Positions 59,080 to 64,000 of a stretch of DNA of 64,000 nucleotides are shown here, in pieces. Within the stretch, counting starts at the first letter, position 1, and every line of letters starts with the position of its first letter. The position numbers were made by a program, and so were the translations under genes. This DNA is from Prochlorococcus sp. AG-363-M17 (GTDB taxonomy: Bacteria; Cyanobacteriota; Cyanobacteriia; PCC-6307; Cyanobiaceae). The DNA lies in the NCBI GenBank assembly GCA_003278365.1, contig QCFS01000006.1, positions 1-64,000 on the forward strand, given 5' to 3'. The notes beneath the pieces are model-generated. The model saw nothing but the letters and a program-made list of their open reading frames with translations, did not search any database and had not been told where the DNA came from.

Positions 59080-60606
59080 TCAGGATTTCCCACCATCAGT
59101 AAGTGGTGTATCTGCTCTTTCGTCATTGATAATTCGATGAGGTACACCGCTAAAAATCTGTTCAAAATTTGAGAACGTATCTTTTATCTGTGGACCATTA
59201 TCTGTAATCACAAACTCTCTAATTCTTTTGTCATGCCATGATCCACGCATTTTAAAAACATTAACAGCCCTAGCCATTTCACCCTTTATCTCAACATACT
59301 GGAGGAGAAGAATAGTATCAGTTATTGTTGAAATGTGGGAATCTGTAATCGAATGACTTCCCATAAACTCTTCCGCCGTATTTGTAAAAAATCCTGCAAT
59401 CTCTTCTTGCTTAGCATAACCAGTCACACCAATTACAAATTGTCTAAATGCATTTAGGCTCACTCCACGAGCCAGCGCTGACAATGAATCTATTGCCATA
59501 CGAGAAGGCTTGTATTGACTTATCTGGGTTTTAATAATTTGCAGATGATCTTCTAAACCAGTTGATTCTGGGTACGCACATATGATCTTTAAAAGCCCAT
59601 CACTTTCCATTTTCTCAAAATCTATACCCCAACTAGTGGCATTTCTAAGCATTTGAGCTCGAGACTCTTCATAAGCAAAAAGGATTGCACGCTGTTTATT
59701 GTTATATGCATCCTCAATAAATTTCGATACCAACATTGTCTTACCAGTCCCAGTGGCACCTGTTGCAAGAATAATTGAGTCCTGAAAGAAACCTCCACCA
59801 CACATCTCATCCAACGCTGGGACACCGGAACTAATGCGCACATTTGATGAGCGCTGAGTGAGTCTCATAGCGCCAAGAGGGAAAACACTTATTCCATCAG
59901 TGCTCATAGTGAAAGGGAACTCGCCTTTCATATGAGTTGTTCCTCTTAACTTGAGAATTTCAACTGTTCGTCTTCTTTTCTCAGCCTCAAGTACATTTCT
60001 GAGAATTACAACATTGTCAGAGACAAACTCCTCGACTCCATAACGAGCTATTGGACCATACTCATCAATTCGCTCAGTTGTCATAACTGTCGTAACTCCG
60101 ATCTCCTTAAGACGAGCAATTAAGCGGAAGATCTCTCTTCTAACTACATAAACTGCGTCATATTGCTGAAAAACTGCAGTAATTGAGTCGATTGCAACTC
60201 TTTTAGCTTTGTATTTGCGTATTGCATAACTAATCCTCTCAATTAATCCAGACAAGTCAAAGCTTCCTGCAACATCTTGCCCTTCTGGATCAGGCGATGC
60301 ATCAAGAATAAAAAGCTTATCCTTATCAACTAAATCCTTTAGATTCCAACCAAAACTTGCTGCATTCCTAAGGATGTCCATAGGAGACTCTTCAAAAGTT
60401 ACAAATATTCCTGGTTCGTCAAATTGACAAATTCCATTATGCAAAAAATGCAACGAGAAGACAGTCTTACCCGTACCAGAAGTACCGCTAATAAGGGTGC
60501 TACGTCCCGATGGGATCCCTCCATGGCATACATCATCAAAACCTTCTATCCCCGTAGGAAGCTTTTGAACCTGAAATGATGTTTCACCCTCAACGGAAGA
60601 CGTCAT
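59080..60606 (-). CDS. kaiC: Circadian clock ATPase KaiC
   Basis: A 508-residue tandem RecA-like protein. CI has Walker A GTSGTGKT at 41-48 and catalytic Glu in FEES; CII has GATGTGKT near 282-289 and YEES. The phosphorylation pair is present as HIST (Ser426, Thr427). The C-terminus reads through FSGVPHRIINDERADT and ends soon after, about ten residues shorter than Synechococcus elongatus KaiC and without the basic IVRGVQEK-type KaiA-binding tail. It sits 108 bases downstream of kaiB. This suits a clock that runs without KaiA, as known for Prochlorococcus. Confidence 0.95.
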   Translation of the reverse strand: MTSSVEGETSFQVQKLPTGIEGFDDVCHGGIPSGRSTLISGTSGTGKTVFSLHFLHNGICQFDEPGIFVTFEESPMDILRNAASFGWNLKDLVDKDKLFILDASPDPEGQDVAGSFDLSGLIERISYAIRKYKAKRVAIDSITAVFQQYDAVYVVRREIFRLIARLKEIGVTTVMTTERIDEYGPIARYGVEEFVSDNVVILRNVLEAEKRRRTVEILKLRGTTHMKGEFPFTMSTDGISVFPLGAMRLTQRSSNVRISSGVPALDEMCGGGFFQDSIILATGATGTGKTMLVSKFIEDAYNNKQRAILFAYEESRAQMLRNATSWGIDFEKMESDGLLKIICAYPESTGLEDHLQIIKTQISQYKPSRMAIDSLSALARGVSLNAFRQFVIGVTGYAKQEEIAGFFTNTAEEFMGSHSITDSHISTITDTILLLQYVEIKGEMARAVNVFKMRGSWHDKRIREFVITDNGPQIKDTFSNFEQIFSGVPHRIINDERADTPLTDGGKS

Positions 60607-60714
60607 AACTATTTTGATCTAGTTAAACCTTAGAGAGAAAAAGCCAAAGATCCACTACTGAAAGCCCCCCTTAAGAATTGATGGCACTTTGTCCTCATCT
60701 CCAAACGAATCGAG

Positions 60715-61029
60715 TCAATTAATCCCAATATCACTTTCAGTCAATTCGTCATACAACAAGTCAAGTCCGATCAAAACTCTCTCTCGATCAGACAAATCAC
60801 CAATAATTCTTCGTACTGGAGGTGGCAAAATCTTTGCCAACGTTGGGGTTGCAAGAATCTTGTCTTCCTCAGCAAGCTGAGGATTCTTCAACACATCAAT
60901 CACCTTTAATGCATATATACCTTGAAACTCGGTCTCCAGAATGTCTCTCAAAGTCTTGAGGGCTCTCATAGAGTTTGGAGTATTCCCTGCAACATAAAGT
61001 TTGAGTATATAGGTCTTTCGAGCTGACAT
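60715..61029 (-). CDS. kaiB: Circadian clock protein KaiB
   Basis: A 104-residue protein of the KaiB fold, starting [20 protein letters not shown] and containing [20 protein letters not shown] and [20 protein letters not shown]. KaiB binds the CI ring of KaiC and changes fold to do so. ATG 61029 gives the normal start; an ATG at 61050 would add seven residues. The next gene upstream is rplU on the other strand, and no kaiA lies between. Confidence 0.95.
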   Translation of the reverse strand: MSARKTYILKLYVAGNTPNSMRALKTLRDILETEFQGIYALKVIDVLKNPQLAEEDKILATPTLAKILPPPVRRIIGDLSDRERVLIGLDLLYDELTESDIGIN

Positions 61030-61093
61030 TACACACTCCCAACTCTCCAATCACATCACACTAAAACTTCAAAAGCAACTCTTGGTGCAAACA

Positions 61094-61125
61094 TGAGACC
61101 TTGGGGAAGGGATCCCAAGGTCTCA
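61094..61125. other. Perfect 12-bp hairpin in the kaiB leader region
   Basis: TGAGACCTTGGG and its exact complement CCCAAGGTCTCA enclose an 8-base loop. It lies 65 bases upstream of kaiB on the minus strand and about 160 bases upstream of rplU. No T tract follows on either strand, so it is not a typical terminator. It may act in the kaiB 5' leader or as a divergent regulatory site. Confidence 0.8.
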
Positions 61126-61287
61126 GACAATATTAATTCTTGACTAATCGGACCTTTAGAGCCGAAGATGGATTTCTAGTATTTCGATTACGTAACAGGC
61201 CTAATCGGCAAAACCGTCCGCATAGCCCTTCTCTAAAGAATATTGAGATGGCTGGACTTTCCCGAGCCTGAACGTGTCAACTTCAAA

Positions 61288-61743
61288 ATGACCACAAAAA
61301 CAACTTCCAAAACAACTTCCAAAACGACTGCGAAAACGACTTCAAAAACGACTGCGAAAACGACTGCGAAAACTTCTTCTTCTCCCAGTAAACCTTCGGA
61401 GAGCAAAGAAATCCCTTATGCAATTGTAGAGTCATCAGGGCAACAAGTCTGGATGCAACCAGACCGCTATTACGACCTTGACAGGATCCAAGCAGAAATA
61501 GACGAGACCATAACCCTCTCCAATGTCTTACTCCTAAAAAATGGTAAGGAAGCAACTGTTGGCAAACCATATGTAAACGGAGCCTCTGTTGAACTAAAAG
61601 TCTTAGCGCATAGAAGAGGCCCTAAAATCATTGTCTACAAAATGCGTCCCAAAAAGAAAACACGACGAAAAAATGGGCACCGTCAGGAACTGACCAGAGT
61701 TATGGTTAAATCAATATCACTAGCTGGCAAGGCCCTCAACTAG
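61288..61743 (+). CDS. rplU: 50S ribosomal protein L21 with repeat-rich N-terminus
   Basis: A 151-residue protein. Residues about 35-140 match L21, for example YAIVESSGQQVWMQPDRYYD and GPKIIVYKMRPKKKTRRKNG. The first 30 residues are a low-complexity repeat of Lys/Thr/Ser/Ala in units of four codons, encoded by a 12-base tandem repeat. L21 binds 23S rRNA. ATG 61288 is used; upstream ATG 61243 adds an unrelated stretch. It precedes rpmA by 28 bases. Confidence 0.92.
   Translation: MTTKTTSKTTSKTTAKTTSKTTAKTTAKTSSSPSKPSESKEIPYAIVESSGQQVWMQPDRYYDLDRIQAEIDETITLSNVLLLKNGKEATVGKPYVNGASVELKVLAHRRGPKIIVYKMRPKKKTRRKNGHRQELTRVMVKSISLAGKALN
61297..61371 (+). repeat. 12-base tandem repeat in the 5' end of rplU
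   Basis: About six copies of a 12-base unit of the form acnacttcnaaa or acnactgcgaaa encode repeats such as TTSK and TTAK. The units differ only at a few bases, which suggests growth by slippage. Confidence 0.85.
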
Positions 61744-61771
61744 CATTCTATTCATTTCTTTCATCTAAAAC

Positions 61772-62038
61772 ATGGCACATAAGAAAGGCACAGGTTCAAC
61801 ACGTAACGGGAGAGATTCCAACTCTAAACGCCTTGGAGTTAAAGCATATGGAGGTGAATCCGTTACAGCAGGATCAATCCTTATTCGCCAAAGAGGGACT
61901 TCCGTTCTTCCGGGCAAAAACGTTGGGAAAGGCAAGGATGACACTCTATTTGCTCTAGCTGACGGAGTGGTCAACTTTGAAAGCATTAGACGAGGGCTAA
62001 GGAATCGAAAAAGAATAAATGTAGCCTTAGTGCAATAA
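61772..62038 (+). CDS. rpmA: 50S ribosomal protein L27
   Basis: An 88-residue basic protein starting [19 protein letters not shown], with [21 protein letters not shown] after it, the standard L27 form whose N-terminus reaches the peptidyl transferase centre. It follows rplU as in most bacteria. A convergent methyltransferase gene lies downstream. Confidence 0.96.
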   Translation: MAHKKGTGSTRNGRDSNSKRLGVKAYGGESVTAGSILIRQRGTSVLPGKNVGKGKDDTLFALADGVVNFESIRRGLRNRKRINVALVQ

Positions 62039-62084
62039 ATATCTCAGTATTAGTCCAAATAAAAAAACTAACAGACACCAGAGA

Positions 62085-62110
62085 AACTTAAGTAATTAAG
62101 TACCTAAGTT
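62085..62110. terminator. Possible bidirectional terminator after rpmA
   Basis: AACTTAAGTA and TACCTAAGTT pair with one mismatch around ATTAAG. On the plus strand a T-rich stretch follows about ten bases later. It lies between the convergent rpmA and methyltransferase genes and touches the stop of the latter. Confidence 0.3.
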
Positions 62111-62864
62111 AAAGCTTATTTTTATAAATTCTTGCTGTAATTAATAAAGGGTGAAAGACTTCTAGGTAGTTAGTCTGAAGGGTAAGGAAGAACTCTTCAA
62201 TCATTTTGGGATCATCATAATGAAATGGATACTCGCTATTAAATCCCTTAAAGAAATACCAGTTCAATAAAATCTTTGCATCATTACTCATGTGTTTACA
62301 AAAAATTGTCAATTGCGATGAGGGGTCAGGTATGTGTTCCAGAACATCAAGACAAGTAATAAAGTCAAAAGTAATTTTTCCTACTTCATTGATGTCCCTA
62401 TAAAAAGAGATCTTTTCTTGAAGGCCCAGAGATTCTGCACGTTCTTTGACAAACTCACGATTTTGAGGATTAAGGTCAACAAACCAAACATGCTTAACAA
62501 CAGGCAAAGCTGCCGCAAACAATGCATGAGTGCCTATACCTCCACCAAAATCAAGAACATTCCCATGTGCAAACATCTTCAACAATCTAAGAGTCTCAGA
62601 AATATATTGCGCACTTTCAAGATGCCATGAAGCTAAATCAAATAAATGAGCAGTACCAACATTCTTTTCATAAAAACTTGATGGATCTTTATCTTCAAAA
62701 GAACCAGGGTGAAGTGCTGCTAAGTCTTCTGAGCCTTGTTTCAAAAGTCCATTGATCTCGTCACTTGAGAGGTCAAGGTATTTTCCCAAATGATTTTTTA
62801 GATCCAACCCAGTCCTAAGAAACTCTTCTATATCAATCGATGGTTCCCCAATAGGCTTATCCAT
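62109..62864 (-). CDS. Class I SAM-dependent methyltransferase
   Basis: A 251-residue protein. The SAM-binding motif VLDFGGGIGTHALFAA is at about 97-112, and DVLEHIPDPSSQL is a typical motif IV in small-molecule methyltransferases; CKHMSNDAKILLNWYFF follows. The N-terminal 80 residues are not recognised. The substrate is unknown. It stands on the opposite strand between rpmA and truB, and may have been gained there; Ala/Gly content looks lower than in the flanking genes. Confidence 0.75.
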   Translation of the reverse strand: MDKPIGEPSIDIEEFLRTGLDLKNHLGKYLDLSSDEINGLLKQGSEDLAALHPGSFEDKDPSSFYEKNVGTAHLFDLASWHLESAQYISETLRLLKMFAHGNVLDFGGGIGTHALFAAALPVVKHVWFVDLNPQNREFVKERAESLGLQEKISFYRDINEVGKITFDFITCLDVLEHIPDPSSQLTIFCKHMSNDAKILLNWYFFKGFNSEYPFHYDDPKMIEEFFLTLQTNYLEVFHPLLITARIYKNKL

Positions 62865-62950
62865 ATTCCTAAAATCATAGCTTCACATGAATTGTGACGC
62901 GTAAACAACTCACTGGGTGCCATAGTCAGAAACCCAGAAGAAATTCTGCT

Positions 62951-63883
62951 TTGGAAGACTTGCTTGGCTTTGTAATCATTAATAAGCCCACTGGCCTCAC
63001 CTCCCATGGATGTGTAAACCGAATTAGACGATTTGCTGGGATAAAGCGCGTAGGGCACGGAGGGACACTCGACCCTGCCGTAACGGGTGTTCTCCCTATC
63101 GCGATTGGCAAAGCCACTCGCTTATTTACATACCTTCCTGGAGACAAAACCTATCTTGGGAAAATTCAGCTTGGGGTTCGAACAACAACAGATGACCTTC
63201 AAGGAGAAATCCTTGAAACTCAAAGTTGGCCTCAAATGGACAAAGCCTATTTAAAAAGCCAGCTAAATTGCTTCAAGGGAGAAATTGAGCAAATTCCTCC
63301 AAACTTTTCAAGTGTGCATATTCAAGGCAAGCGTGCTTATCAAATAGCAAGACGCGGAGAGTCAGTTTTACTTGCACCCAGAAGAGTCACAATCCATTCA
63401 TTAAATCTTCTCAATTGGGATCAAACAAAAGGCCAGCTTGAAATATCAGTTCACTGTTCATCAGGAACTTATATCCGTTCATTAGCAAGGGATCTGGGGG
63501 TTAAGCTTGGCTGCAATGGTTGCCTTGCAAAACTACAACGCACTCAAGCTCTTGGTTTCCATGATTGGCAATCTATTCCTCTCCCAGATGAAACCAAAAG
63601 GATTTCAAAAGATTTTTTCAATTTAATCGTGCCTCCATTAAAAGCATTAACCCACATGAAAAAGCTCAGACTATCAGCTAAAGAAGTTTTGCTTTGGAGA
63701 ACTGGTCGTACAATTACTCCTAATCCAAAGCAAATTGAAGAAGCGAATAAAAAAGCTTCTATCACAACTGAACTCACAAGGAAATCAATAGTAGTAGTCT
63801 CAGAGAACGAAGAATTTGAAGGTATTGGAGATTATCTTGACGACCTCACTATTAAGCCTAAAGTTGTATTCAATGCTATATAA
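62951..63883 (+). CDS. truB: tRNA pseudouridine(55) synthase
   Basis: A 310-residue enzyme that makes pseudouridine 55 in the tRNA T loop. It begins near GFVIINKPTGLTSHGCVNRI, has the catalytic Asp in GHGGTLDPAVTGVLPIAIGK, and continues with RVTIHSLNLLNW and CSSGTYIRSLARDLGVKLG. TTG 62951 puts the start just before the conserved region. GTG 62894 would add 19 residues of odd composition and leave only 29 bases to the divergent methyltransferase gene. The last 30 residues are poorly conserved. Confidence 0.88.
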   Translation: MEDLLGFVIINKPTGLTSHGCVNRIRRFAGIKRVGHGGTLDPAVTGVLPIAIGKATRLFTYLPGDKTYLGKIQLGVRTTTDDLQGEILETQSWPQMDKAYLKSQLNCFKGEIEQIPPNFSSVHIQGKRAYQIARRGESVLLAPRRVTIHSLNLLNWDQTKGQLEISVHCSSGTYIRSLARDLGVKLGCNGCLAKLQRTQALGFHDWQSIPLPDETKRISKDFFNLIVPPLKALTHMKKLRLSAKEVLLWRTGRTITPNPKQIEEANKKASITTELTRKSIVVVSENEEFEGIGDYLDDLTIKPKVVFNAI

Positions 63884-64000
63884 AGATTTTTTAAATAGAA
63901 TCGCGAGAAAAAATCATCCTTTAAATCAGAATCATTGCTTGCTTATCAACCCAAATATAAAGATTCATATGCCTTTTCAGCCAACTTGCTGGCAAGTTAT
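63873..64000 (+). CDS. Possible start of a gene of unknown function, cut by the window end
   Basis: A reading frame opens at ATG 63873, overlapping the truB stop by 11 bases, and stays open for 42 codons to the window edge. It reads MLYKDFLNRIARKNHPLNQN and continues through a second ATG at 63969 (MPFQPTCWQV). No family is recognisable. Open frames of this length are expected occasionally by chance in AT-rich DNA, so I hold it loosely. Confidence 0.4.
   Translation, partial: MLYKDFLNRIARKNHPLNQNHCLLINPNIKIHMPFQPTCWQV

Noticed and set aside
61030-61287. Search for a kaiA remnant upstream of kaiB
   Set aside because: All minus-strand frames are short and none resembles the KaiA C-terminal domain.

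Overview
The window looks like chromosomal DNA of a marine picocyanobacterium, most likely a low-light Prochlorococcus of the SS120/MIT9211 type. This is inferred from the AT-rich but not extreme composition, the many cyanobacteria-specific DUF genes (DUF2232, DUF3119, DUF3086, DUF1825, DUF2808, UPF0284), thylakoid genes (ndhB, a PspA/Vipp1 protein, an NblS-like kinase), a lipid A gene cluster, and a kai locus with kaiB and kaiC but no kaiA. Coding density is very high, with 1-4 base gene overlaps throughout. I see no insertion sequence, prophage, CRISPR array or rRNA operon.

Layout. 1-7639: end of a bifunctional-nuclease-family gene, an aldo/keto reductase fused to a two-cluster ferredoxin-like tail, then a minus-strand run topA - lipoprotein - DUF2232 - CobT-like - solute-binding lipoprotein. 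7770-17468: ndhB and an ABC ATPase, birA with an aminotransferase, PspA/Vipp1, a DciA-like (DUF721) protein with a zinc ribbon, and an envelope sugar cluster (EamA transporter, GT4, GT39). 17522-26197: sppA-aroH, a DUF2808 protein, then a plus-strand series rpmH - rnpA - PH-domain protein - yidC - DUF177 - Ycf46-like AAA protein - serS - rseP that links ribosome and RNase P proteins to membrane insertion. 26354-30856: rpsN, pnp, a CysQ-like phosphatase and rsmI.

30866-34464 is the least recognisable part: a small membrane protein, an HTH protein with a long acidic linker, tRNA-Arg(TCT), and four small hypothetical genes for membrane or exported proteins. 34498-43116: gluQ, hup with a clear terminator, a metallo-beta-lactamase-fold protein that has lost its metal ligands, glgX, tRNA-Gly(TCC), a GPH-type sugar transporter, and the chain MlaE-like permease - DUF3119 - DUF3086 - plsY. 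43107-48316: pyrF, tyrS, DUF1825, a 428-base gap with a 19-bp perfect inverted repeat, a GIY-YIG protein, pepA and a small conserved gene.

48428-55470 is one minus-strand envelope operon read purC - bamA - lpxC - fabZ - lpxA - lpxB - msrA. 55659-61029: purD, the NblS-like histidine kinase, and kaiC/kaiB. 61288 to the end: rplU with an unusual 12-base tandem repeat in its N-terminus, rpmA, a methyltransferase on the opposite strand, truB, and the probable start of one more gene.

Most of the window is core metabolism. The observations I rate highest are the KaiC tail lacking the KaiA-binding segment together with the missing kaiA, the Ig-like insertion in YidC, the metal-less MBL protein, the zinc-ribbon DciA homologue, the perfect palindromes at 45791 and 61094, and the hypothetical-rich block beside tRNA-Arg. 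I did not find convincing evidence for a wholly new multi-gene system.
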